Source: DATMYQ01 sp035560935 (GTDB lineage: Bacteria; Bacillota; Negativicutes; Sporomusales; Sporomusaceae). From it: a stretch of 6,750 nucleotides of DNA. Under the pieces are notes generated by a model. That model worked only from the letters and a program-made list of their open reading frames with translations. It was not told the DNA's origin and made no database searches. The translations under genes were made by a program, and so were the position numbers. Of this stretch, positions 1-5,064 are shown in pieces. How positions within the stretch are numbered: the stretch's first letter is position 1; each line of letters begins with the position of its first letter. The stretch spans positions 1 to 6,750 of the forward strand of contig DATMYQ010000126.1 of NCBI GenBank assembly GCA_035560935.1, written 5' to 3'.

Positions 1-760
1 CACTGTCCGATGTCAGCAATATCGCTCCGGCCAGCTGGTTGCCCAGATTAAATACCTGGGCCCGCGCATACAGCGGAAACTTTAAGTCTTCCGCCTGCGC
101 CAGCATCCGGACCGCCAGAGAATACGACTGTCCGTCCGCCAGCGGTCGGACTTCCAGCGGATAAAATTCCAGTATCTTCACCCCGGATTTGGTTTTAGTA
201 TCCATGAAATTATAGGTCTCCGGTTTATTGCCCAGCATCTGCTGAAATATATCCAGTTGCAGCAATTGTTCCGGTTCCAGTTCTTTTTTGAAGAAAGATT
301 GCAAATCGCCTACATCCGTACGGTCCCGAATCGCCAGCATCCAGGCCAGATGATAGACCGATCCGTCATCCATCGTCAATTGGTATCCATCCATTTCCAG
401 CTGGGTAGCCAATTCCATGGCCGCTTCCGGATGAGACGGATCCAGCAATTTGTCCACAGCAATTTTGCTGCTTTTCGCTTGCTGGCCGGATTGTACTTTG
501 GGCTTTTCTTCTTTTAAAGCGTTCCGTACTTCTTTGATCTCCACCGCTTCCAGGCCCACCGGCGCTTTCAGCACTCCCAGTGCCGGGATTTTCCAGTCAT
601 ACGTTTCTTTGTCCAGCCCCGTTTCCGCTGCGACCACCGCTGGCGCTGTCAACAATAGAAGCAGCAAAGAACCTGTAAATAATTTCCTTATTAGCCATTG
701 GTATCCCGTTCTTTTTCCCGGTATCGTTGCCATCCGTCCGTCCCTCACTTGCTGTTGCAT
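1..760 (-). CDS. Secreted protein of unknown function, C-terminus cut by window edge
   Basis: I do not recognise this family. The frame is open from an ATG at 760 down to base 1 with no stop, giving 253 codons, so the C-terminus lies outside the window. The start is supported by AAAGGTGG (773-766), five bases upstream; a second in-frame ATG at 733 has no better site. Residues 20-45 form a signal peptide: basic residues R25/K26, a run of six leucines (32-37), then T-A-P-A-V-V-A-A with likely cleavage near residue 44 or 45. The mature part is soluble-looking, rich in Glu, Lys, Leu and Gln, with a charged low-complexity linker (about 70-100) followed by a probably helical and mixed domain (100-253). 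No lipobox cysteine is seen. It is divergent from the acyltransferase-like gene. An envelope or extracellular role is inferred from the signal peptide only. Confidence 0.8.
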   Translation of the reverse strand, partial: MQQQVRDGRMATIPGKRTGYQWLIRKLFTGSLLLLLLTAPAVVAAETGLDKETYDWKIPALGVLKAPVGLEAVEIKEVRNALKEEKPKVQSGQQAKSSKIAVDKLLDPSHPEAAMELATQLEMDGYQLTMDDGSVYHLAWMLAIRDRTDVGDLQSFFKKELEPEQLLQLDIFQQMLGNKPETYNFMDTKTKSGVKILEFYPLEVRPLADGQSYSLAVRMLAQAEDLKFPLYARAQVFNLGNQLAGAILLTSDS

Positions 761-844
761 AGTATCCACCTTTCTTTTCGATGATTCCATAATCTTTTTC
801 TCTTGTCTAATTGGCGAAACAGGGAAAAAAATCCTGCCGGTTTA

Positions 845-853
845 TGTTACAAT
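845..853 (+). promoter_or_regulatory. Extended -10 promoter of the acyltransferase-like gene
   Basis: TG-T-TACAAT (845-853) matches an extended -10 element, followed by a start site expected near 860 and a ribosome binding site at 875-880. No good -35 hexamer lies 17 bases upstream, where there is only an A-run (824-830). That fits a TG-dependent promoter. This is a sequence match, not a mapped start. Confidence 0.5.
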
Positions 854-886
854 AAAGCAAACAGCAAACATGGCAGGAGAATCTAC

Positions 887-1579
887 ATGACATCTGGACA
901 GCGCATCGGCGAAATTGATTTATTCCGGGGTCTCGCCATCCTGTTAATGGTTATTTTTCATACAGTGGTCGACTTACAGGATTTTTTTCATATTGATCTG
1001 GATTATCGTTCCGGCATCTGGTATTTTGTTGGACGCTCATCCGCCATATTATTCATGTTGCTGGCCGGTATCAGCAGCCAGTTCAGCCGCAGCAACCTGC
1101 GCCGCGGACTGCAGGTGCTGGCCGCCGGCCTGCTGGTCACTGGCGCCACTTACTGCTTCCTTCCGGATGCTTATGTACGTTTTGGCATTCTTCAGTTATT
1201 GGGTTGTTCCATGTTGCTGCAGCCGCTGGCAGCACGACTGTCCGTTTTCGCCCAGCTACTGCTGGCATTGCTGGTTTTGGTGGCCGGCCCATCGGTTGCC
1301 GTTTTAAATACGGATACGTCGTTATTACTGCCGTTGGGGCTCATGCCGCCCGGGTTTCGCTCCATCGACTACTATCCGCTCCTTCCCTGGTACGGCGTTT
1401 TTTTGCTCGGCGCCGCCGGCGGCCGCCTGATTTACGCCAATCGCCGCTCCCGTTTGCCCTTTTCGTTATCTGAAAACCCGCTAAACTGGCTGGGACGCCA
1501 CTCTCTGACAATATATCTTCTCCACCAGCCATTATTACTGGTAATGCTGAATATTTTTTTTATATTGTTACCGTTTTGA
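887..1579 (+). CDS. HGSNAT/DUF1624-type membrane acyltransferase-like protein
   Basis: A 230-residue multi-pass membrane protein resembling the heparan-alpha-glucosaminide N-acetyltransferase catalytic domain family (HGSNAT_cat, formerly DUF1624). Visible family features are the N-terminal R6-x4-D11-L-F-R-G15 motif leading into the first membrane segment (15-30) with H25, the G49-R50 plus membrane segment (50-62), Y96-V-R-F-G-I-L-Q103, the D161-Y-Y-P-L-L-P-W168 motif, and the C-terminal R204-H-S-L-T-I-Y-L-L-H-Q-P215. About seven hydrophobic segments are present. Members with known activity move acetyl groups from acetyl-CoA across a membrane to an amino sugar; the bacterial substrate is unknown, so a cell-envelope sugar is only an inference. 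The frame extends upstream to 803, but ATG 887 has AGGAGA (875-880) six bases before it and a promoter at 845-853 that leaves the upstream codons untranscribed. It appears monocistronic, with no terminator of its own before the fluoride promoter. Confidence 0.8.
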   Translation: MTSGQRIGEIDLFRGLAILLMVIFHTVVDLQDFFHIDLDYRSGIWYFVGRSSAILFMLLAGISSQFSRSNLRRGLQVLAAGLLVTGATYCFLPDAYVRFGILQLLGCSMLLQPLAARLSVFAQLLLALLVLVAGPSVAVLNTDTSLLLPLGLMPPGFRSIDYYPLLPWYGVFLLGAAGGRLIYANRRSRLPFSLSENPLNWLGRHSLTIYLLHQPLLLVMLNIFFILLPF

Positions 1580-1605
1580 ATAGCGTTTTTATATTGACGC
1601 ATCTA

Positions 1606-1634
1606 TTGACGTATTGCATGAGCATTGTTATACT
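1606..1634 (+). promoter_or_regulatory. Sigma-A type promoter of the fluoride operon
   Basis: TTGACG (1606-1611) and TATACT (1629-1634) are separated by exactly 17 bases, a near-consensus housekeeping promoter. The start site is expected near 1641, just before the riboswitch aptamer. A second ATTGACG copy at 1593-1599 precedes the -35 copy (1605-1611), but it has no matching -10. Confidence 0.75.
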
Positions 1635-1642
1635 GGCTATAA

Positions 1643-1737
1643 GGCTTTAGGGCGATGGAGTTCGCCATGAATCCCGCGCGTAGCGGTAATGACTCCTACC
1701 AATGGATATTTCTATTGGCAGGTTTTTTTTGTTTTTT
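1643..1737 (+). promoter_or_regulatory. Fluoride riboswitch (crcB RNA motif) with expression platform
   Basis: The aptamer matches the crcB fluoride motif. GGCG (1651-1654) pairs with CGCC (1663-1666). GGAGT (1657-1661) pairs at long range with ACTCC (1692-1696). A variable hairpin, CCGC (1674-1677) with GCGG (1683-1686), lies between them. The conserved TAATGACTCCTACC end is at 1687-1700. Such RNAs bind fluoride with magnesium ions and activate fluoride-resistance genes. The expression platform is an intrinsic terminator whose left arm begins at CCT 1695-1697, inside the strand that closes the aptamer. The fluoride-bound form and the terminator are therefore mutually exclusive, so this should be an ON switch. 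The genes that follow, DUF190 and fluC, are classic members of this regulon, which confirms the call. Confidence 0.95.
1695..1737 (+). terminator. Riboswitch-controlled intrinsic terminator
   Basis: CCT-A-CCAAT (1695-1703) pairs with ATTGG-C-AGG (1714-1722) with one A/C mismatch, followed by T8-G-T6 (1723-1737). The left arm shares 1695-1700 with the aptamer, so ligand binding should block hairpin formation. It would also stop read-through from the acyltransferase-like gene upstream when fluoride is low. Confidence 0.85.
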
Positions 1738-1835
1738 GGCGGATATCCCCGTTCCGTTCTCAGGGATCTCAATAACTAAAAACAGACCACATCTCCGGTC
1801 AAAATGGAATTACCAATACAGGGAGGAATTACCGA
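1738..1835 (+). other. Leader between riboswitch terminator and first gene
   Basis: Untranslated leader of about 98 bases. It holds two small hairpins, ATCCC/GGGAT (1745-1749 with 1763-1767) and GACC/GGTC (1785-1788 with 1797-1800), and a strong ribosome binding site GGGAGG (1821-1826). Nothing else is seen here. Confidence 0.5.
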
Positions 1836-2183
1836 ATGGTAAAAATAGCCAGCAATGCTAAACGTCTCCGAATATACATTGGTGAAAGTGACCGTTACAA
1901 AGGGAAGTCCTTATTCCAACTTATTGTCGAAAAGGCCAAAGACCTGGATATGGCCGGTGCCACCGTATCTCGCGGACTCATGGGTTATGGTGCCCACAGT
2001 CGCATTCACACGGCAAAGCTGGTTGAATTGTCCAGCGATCTGCCTATTCTTGTGGAAATTATCGACAGTGCGGAATACATTGACCAAATCCTGCCGTTCC
2101 TTGACGAAGTGTTGGCAGAAGGTATGATTACTATTGATGATGTCAATGTGGTGAAATATGGGGCAAAACCGCCTAAACGGTAA
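1836..2183 (+). CDS. DUF190 family PII-like protein of the fluoride operon
   Basis: A 115-residue cytosolic protein of the DUF190 family (COG1993). Signatures are L11-R-I-Y-I-G-E-S-D-R-Y-K-G-K24 near the N-terminus, A40-G-A-T-V-S-R-G-L-M-G-Y-G-A53 followed by S-R-I-H58, and D68-L-P-I-L-V-E-I-I-D77. The last motif is typical of the beta strand in this ferredoxin-like, PII-resembling fold. Length is normal for the family. The start ATG has GGGAGG nine bases upstream. It is the first gene after the fluoride riboswitch and lies 40 bases before fluC. Members often accompany crcB/fluC; a small-ligand sensor or modulator of the channel is plausible by analogy with PII proteins and transporters, but no biochemical role is established to my knowledge. 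Confidence 0.93.
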   Translation: MVKIASNAKRLRIYIGESDRYKGKSLFQLIVEKAKDLDMAGATVSRGLMGYGAHSRIHTAKLVELSSDLPILVEIIDSAEYIDQILPFLDEVLAEGMITIDDVNVVKYGAKPPKR

Positions 2184-2223
2184 ATCAAACGTTATCATGT
2201 CGCAGTAAGTGAGGTAGAGAAAT

Positions 2224-2598
2224 ATGATGAAAATAGTATTAGTTGCAATGGGGGGAGCAACGGGAGCCGTAACGAGATATCTCGCATCCATGTGGGCGGC
2301 CGATCGCTTCGGACCGGAATTTCCGTATGGAACCTTGATAGTGAATGTTGTTGGTTGTTTTATCATTGGAGCGTTTATGACACTGACGACCGAGCGTTTT
2401 ATTGTCAGTCCGTACTGGCGCTTGTTAGTAACTGTGGGTTTTATCGGCGGACTCACAACATTTTCCTCGTATAGTTTTGAAACGCTAAAATTGCTTGAGA
2501 ATGCCAGTTTTGAGCTGGCTGCCTATAATATGCTGTTAAATTTACTTATCGGTTTTTTTGCTACCTGGTTGGGAATGGCTCTGGCCCGAACCCTCTAA
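2224..2598 (+). CDS. crcB: Fluoride ion channel FluC/CrcB
   Basis: A 124-residue small membrane protein of the Fluc family, which forms antiparallel dimers in the inner membrane and lets fluoride leave the cell. Four membrane helices are apparent (about 3-22, 35-55, 66-84 and 96-121). Family motifs are G10-G-A-T-G-A-V-T-R-Y19, G36-T-L-I-V-N41-V-V-G44 with the pore asparagine N41, and G75-G-L-T-T-F80-S-S-Y83 covering the central sodium-binding turn and the phenylalanine box. The second box position is Tyr (Y83) instead of the usual Phe, a conservative change. Full length for a single-subunit, homodimer-type Fluc; no second fluC copy is seen next to it. The start at 2224 has GAGG (2211-2214) nine bases upstream; an ATG directly follows it. 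Expression is expected to follow fluoride through the riboswitch at 1643-1737. Confidence 0.96.
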   Translation: MMKIVLVAMGGATGAVTRYLASMWAADRFGPEFPYGTLIVNVVGCFIIGAFMTLTTERFIVSPYWRLLVTVGFIGGLTTFSSYSFETLKLLENASFELAAYNMLLNLLIGFFATWLGMALARTL

Positions 2599-2626
2599 AC
2601 GATCATTTTGCATACTTTGAAAACGA

Positions 2627-2631
2627 AAGGA
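2627..2631 (+). promoter_or_regulatory. Ribosome binding site deciding the HAD gene start
   Basis: AAGGA (2627-2631) lies seven bases before ATG 2639 but only four before the in-frame TTG at 2636, so ATG 2639 is the better start. Confidence 0.6.
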
Positions 2632-2638
2632 TGATTTG

Positions 2639-3112
2639 ATGATTTCCATCACTATGCCGGATGGGGAAGTTATGACCTTTGAACAAGTGGTATTTGATTA
2701 CAATGGCACGCTGGCAGCGGACGGAATCATATCCCCGGCGATACGCAAGCTATTGACGGAGTTGGCAAACCAGGTGACTGTCACCATCATCACAGCCGAT
2801 ACTTTTGGCTTGGCCCGTAGTCAGTTGGCCGGTCTGGACACAGTGGAACTGATTATTTTGGAACCCGGCATGGGGGGCAAAGAAAAAGCCCGCCATGTGC
2901 AACAGGCGGGCTCCGCCACCACAGTAGTGGTGGGAAATGGGAATAACGATCAGGCCATGTTTCAGGTAGCCGGATTATCAATCTGCGTATTGGGACCGGA
3001 AGGTGCCAACACTGCAGCACTGTATGCCAGCAAAATTGTGGTCCGGTCACCCGAAGACGCTATCGGTCTTTTACTGCATCCGCAACGGTTGGTGGCTACG
3101 CTGCGCAATTAA
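2639..3112 (+). CDS. Small HAD-superfamily protein, soluble P-type ATPase-like (COG4087 type)
   Basis: A 157-residue cytosolic HAD-fold protein without a cap domain. Motif I is F19-D20-Y-N-G-T24, with the phospho-accepting Asp at D20 and Asn at the +2 position where phosphatases carry the acid/base Asp. Motif II is I-I-T-A-D with T52 or T53. Motif III lysines are K81 and K83 in G-G-K-E-K. Motif IV is G99-N-G-N-N-D104, with N100 in place of the common Asp and D104 kept. The C-terminal P-Q-R-L-V-A-T-L-R stretch is typical of the soluble P-type ATPase-like group. Length is normal. The reaction is unknown; loss of the +2 Asp argues against an ordinary phosphatase, as in P-type ATPase domains. It lies 40 bases after fluC with no terminator between, so it is probably the third gene of the fluoride operon. 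Its end converges on the GGGtGRT gene with 3 bases between stops. Confidence 0.85.
   Translation: MISITMPDGEVMTFEQVVFDYNGTLAADGIISPAIRKLLTELANQVTVTIITADTFGLARSQLAGLDTVELIILEPGMGGKEKARHVQQAGSATTVVVGNGNNDQAMFQVAGLSICVLGPEGANTAALYASKIVVRSPEDAIGLLLHPQRLVATLRN
2880..2933 (-). terminator. Intrinsic terminator of the GGGtGRT operon, embedded in the HAD gene
   Basis: Read on the minus strand, AGCCCGCC (2912-2905), a 10-base loop and GGCGGGCT (2894-2887) form a perfect 8-bp GC-rich stem directly followed by a T-rich tract, TTTTCTTT after the last stem T. Just before it is a second hairpin with arms at 2933-2927 and 2922-2916 and a 4-base loop. The site is about 200 bases past the GGGtGRT stop codon and inside the opposing HAD coding sequence. 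No better minus-strand terminator is seen between 3115 and 2913. Confidence 0.65.
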
Positions 3113-3115
3113 GCA

Positions 3116-4117
3116 TTAACGTGCAGAAGCTTCTTCAATCGCCACCGCCACCGCCACGCTGGCCCCCACCATGGGGTTGTTGCCCATACCAATGAGACCC
3201 ATCATTTCCACGTGCGCCGGAACCGAAGAAGAACCGGCGAATTGAGCGTCGGAATGCATCCGGCCCATGGTGTCGGTCATGCCGTAAGACGCCGGGCCGG
3301 CGGCCATGTTGTCCGGGTGCAGGGTTCTGCCGGTACCGCCGCCGGAAGCCACGGAGAAATATTTTTTGCCTTTTTCATTGCATTCTTTCTTATAGGTACC
3401 GGCTACCGGATGCTGGAACCGGGTCGGATTGGTGGAGTTGCCGGTGATGGAAATATCGACATCCTCTTTGGTCATAATCGCGACACCTTCCATCACATCG
3501 TCTGCTCCATAGCAGCGCACCCGGCCCCGTTCACCGTCGGAATACGCCACTTCACGGACGATTTTCAATTCTCCCGCCAAGTAGTCGTACTGAGTTTGCA
3601 CATAAGTGAAGCCGTTGACACGGGAAATGATCTGCGCGGCATCTTTGCCCAGTCCGTTTAAAATGACCTGCAACGGCGTAGAGCGAACTTTATTGGCAGA
3701 TTTGGCAATGCCAATGGCCCCTTCAGCGGCGGCAAACGATTCGTGCCCGGCCAGGAACGCAAAACACTTTGTTTCTTCCCGGAGCAGCATCGCGGCCAGA
3801 TTCCCGTGCCCTAAACCAACTTTGCGGCTGGCTGCCACGGAACCGGGGATGCAAAAAGACTGCAGCCCCTGGCCAATCCATTCGGCGGCATCCGCCGCCT
3901 TGCGACAGCCTTGCTTGATAGCCAGCGCGGCACCCACGGTATAAGCCCAACAGGCATTATCAAAGCAAATCGGCTGAATTCCCCGGACAATCGCTGCGAC
4001 GTCAATTCCTTTGGCGTCGCAGCTCTCTTTTGCCGCTTCCACCGTAGAAATGCCATGCTCGTTCAACAACGCCGTAATCTGATGAATCCGCCGTTCATAT
4101 CCTTCAAACATCGTCAT
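3116..4117 (-). CDS. GGGtGRT family protein, partner of the NifU-like protein
   Basis: A 333-residue soluble protein that carries the signature of the GGGtGRT family: S-V-A-S-G259-G-G-T-G-R-T265, followed by L-H-P-D-N. Other conserved-looking parts are C51-F-D-N-A-C56, G101-L-G-H-G-N, the C118-F-A-F-L-A-G-H-E segment, G226-N-S-T-N-P-T-R-F and a glycine-rich C-terminus around 308-320. Eight cysteines are present. The family's reaction is not established; the motif suggests a nucleotide or phosphate binding loop only by appearance. The frame could begin at TTG 4126, but AAAGGAG (4133-4127) abuts that codon and sits nine bases before ATG 4117, which I take as the start. It follows the NifU-like gene by 20 bases in an obvious operon, the usual arrangement for this family. 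That supports a joint iron-sulfur or metal-related role, by inference. Confidence 0.9.
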   Translation of the reverse strand: MTMFEGYERRIHQITALLNEHGISTVEAAKESCDAKGIDVAAIVRGIQPICFDNACWAYTVGAALAIKQGCRKAADAAEWIGQGLQSFCIPGSVAASRKVGLGHGNLAAMLLREETKCFAFLAGHESFAAAEGAIGIAKSANKVRSTPLQVILNGLGKDAAQIISRVNGFTYVQTQYDYLAGELKIVREVAYSDGERGRVRCYGADDVMEGVAIMTKEDVDISITGNSTNPTRFQHPVAGTYKKECNEKGKKYFSVASGGGTGRTLHPDNMAAGPASYGMTDTMGRMHSDAQFAGSSSVPAHVEMMGLIGMGNNPMVGASVAVAVAIEEASAR

Positions 4118-4126
4118 GTTGTCCAA

Positions 4127-4133
4127 CTCCTTT
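4127..4133 (-). promoter_or_regulatory. Ribosome binding site deciding the GGGtGRT gene start
   Basis: AAAGGAG directly abuts the upstream in-frame TTG (4126), too close to serve it, and lies nine bases before ATG 4117. It falls in the short gap after the NifU-like gene's TAG (4140-4138). Confidence 0.7.
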
Positions 4134-4137
4134 CGTT

Positions 4138-4830
4138 CTATTCGTGCCGGGGGTCAACATACTGAACCCCTTCGTCAAAACGGCCGTATTGCCCGGTGGC
4201 TTTTTTTACCGCTTCATTGGCATCGGTACCTTTTTTTATCATTTCCATCATTTTGCCGATATGGACAAACTGATAACCAATAATTTCCTTGTTTTTATCC
4301 AGCGCCATAGACGTAATATATCCTTCCGCCAGTTCCAGGTACCGGGGTCCTTTGGCCAGCGTTCCATACATCGTGCCGATTTGGCTGCGCAGTCCTTTCC
4401 CCAGATCTTCCAGACCGGCGCCGATGAGCAGGCCGCCTTCGGAAAATGCGGTTTGGGTCCGACCGTAAACGATTTGCAGAAACAGTTCTCGCATGGCCGT
4501 ATTAATCGCATCACAAACCAGATCGGTATTTAGTGCCTCTAAGATAGTTTTGCCTGACAAAATTTCTGCCGCCATGGCCGCGGAATGAGTCATGCCGGAA
4601 CAGCCGATGGTTTCAATCAACGCCTCCTGAATAATTCCCTCTTTCACATTCAGGGTCAGCTTACACGCACCTTGTTGCGGAGCACACCAGCCGATGCCAT
4701 GGGTCAAGCCATTGATGTCACTGACCTCTTTCGCTTTGACCCATTTGCCTTCCTGGGGAATGGGGGCGGCTCCATGGTTCACACCTTTGGCTACACAGGT
4801 CATCTCTTCCACTTCTGATGAATACATCAT
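4138..4830 (-). CDS. NifU/IscU-like iron-sulfur scaffold-type protein of the GGGtGRT operon
   Basis: A 230-residue soluble protein, longer than the roughly 130-residue IscU or NifU N-terminal domain it resembles. C49-A-P-Q-Q-G-A-C56-K-L-T-L lies where IscU has its first cluster cysteine, I-G-C77-S-G-M matches the second cysteine region (F-G-C-G in IscU), and V-C106-D-A-I lies near the third. A further Cys is at residue 12. The C-terminal 90 residues, including Y-G-T-L-A-K-G-P-R-Y and a helical Lys-rich stretch near 190-210, are not part of classic IscU. Family knowledge suggests transient Fe-S cluster or metal binding, but the lineage that pairs with GGGtGRT proteins has no proven function. 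Neither IscS nor other isc/suf genes are in the window. The ATG at 4830 has GAGAGGAG upstream with a 7-base gap; the second codon is also ATG. Translation of the two genes is probably coordinated by the 20-base spacing. Confidence 0.88.
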   Translation of the reverse strand: MMYSSEVEEMTCVAKGVNHGAAPIPQEGKWVKAKEVSDINGLTHGIGWCAPQQGACKLTLNVKEGIIQEALIETIGCSGMTHSAAMAAEILSGKTILEALNTDLVCDAINTAMRELFLQIVYGRTQTAFSEGGLLIGAGLEDLGKGLRSQIGTMYGTLAKGPRYLELAEGYITSMALDKNKEIIGYQFVHIGKMMEMIKKGTDANEAVKKATGQYGRFDEGVQYVDPRHE

Positions 4831-4950
4831 GCGAACGCTCCTCTCTTGTTATCATGAAAAGCCAGCGACGACAAAGCAAACTGCCGCCGGACCATTTCCA
4901 CCTTTACCGCTGTTTTTTCTTGTCCTAAAAAATCTTTCCCGCTGGCGGCA
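4831..4950 (-). promoter_or_regulatory. Structured leader with direct repeats upstream of the NifU-like gene
   Basis: Read on the minus strand, the leader has the direct repeat CAGCGG-N-AAAG at 4944-4934 and 4912-4902 (10 of 11 identical, 32 bases apart). Between the copies lies a T6/A6 inverted repeat (4932-4927 with 4918-4913, 8-base loop). Two long-range pairings compete for the same bases: TGCCGCC (4950-4944) with GGCGGCA (4888-4882), and GCCAGCG (4946-4940) with CGCTGGC (4867-4861), the latter followed by TTTTC. It could be an operator region or an attenuating leader. No match to a known riboswitch class is recognised. Confidence 0.35.
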
Positions 4951-4955
4951 TCCTC

Positions 4956-4984
4956 ATTTATCCATATTCTCCCACCACAATCAA
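4956..4984 (-). promoter_or_regulatory. Candidate promoter of the NifU-like/GGGtGRT operon
   Basis: TTGATT (4984-4979) and ATAAAT (4961-4956) are 17 bases apart on the minus strand, a moderate match to the housekeeping consensus. It would give a leader of about 119 bases. No stronger candidate was found closer to the start codon. Confidence 0.4.
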
Positions 4985-5013
4985 ATTCCTTCTCTAACAG
5001 AGGTTCTCAAAGC

Positions 5014-5057
5014 AACAGCAGACAGGCGACTGTAATTCAAACTGCCTGTCTGCTGTT
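5014..5057 (-). terminator. Long perfect hairpin after the PepSY-like membrane protein gene
   Basis: A perfect 14-bp inverted repeat (5014-5027 with 5044-5057, core ACAGCAGACAGGC) with a 16-base loop begins seven bases after the stop codon of the 558-codon gene. On the minus strand it is followed by GCTTTGAG, a poor T-tract, so it may be a weak terminator or a transcript-stabilising 3' hairpin. It also separates this gene from the promoter of the next minus-strand operon. Confidence 0.55.
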
Positions 5058-5064
5058 CTCCCGT

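Noticed and set aside
257..890. Plus-strand frames of 86 and 146 codons opposite the secreted protein gene
   Set aside because: The minus strand has an unbroken frame with signal peptide and ribosome binding site; the plus frames have neither and read as compositional shadows.
1593..1611. Repeated ATTGACG considered as tandem promoters
   Set aside because: Only the second copy has a -10 at the right distance; 17 bases after the first the sequence is CATGAG.
1655..1861. Open frame of 68 codons covering the riboswitch
   Set aside because: It begins inside the fluoride aptamer, runs through the terminator T-tract and has no ribosome binding site.
1911..2456. 181-codon minus-strand frame opposite DUF190 and fluC
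   Set aside because: It mirrors two well-recognised genes, lacks a family resemblance and starts without a ribosome binding site.
3125..3134. Palindrome AGAAGCTTCT near the convergent stops, considered as a bidirectional terminator
   Set aside because: It has no loop and no T-tract on either strand, and it lies within the GGGtGRT codons.
3325..3382. T-rich stretches on the plus strand considered as a terminator of the fluoride operon
   Set aside because: No stable hairpin directly precedes the T-runs, and they reflect Lys and Phe codons of the opposing gene.
3212..3944. Plus-strand frames of 149 and 112 codons opposite the GGGtGRT gene
   Set aside because: They are antisense to a clearly recognised conserved protein and have no start signals.
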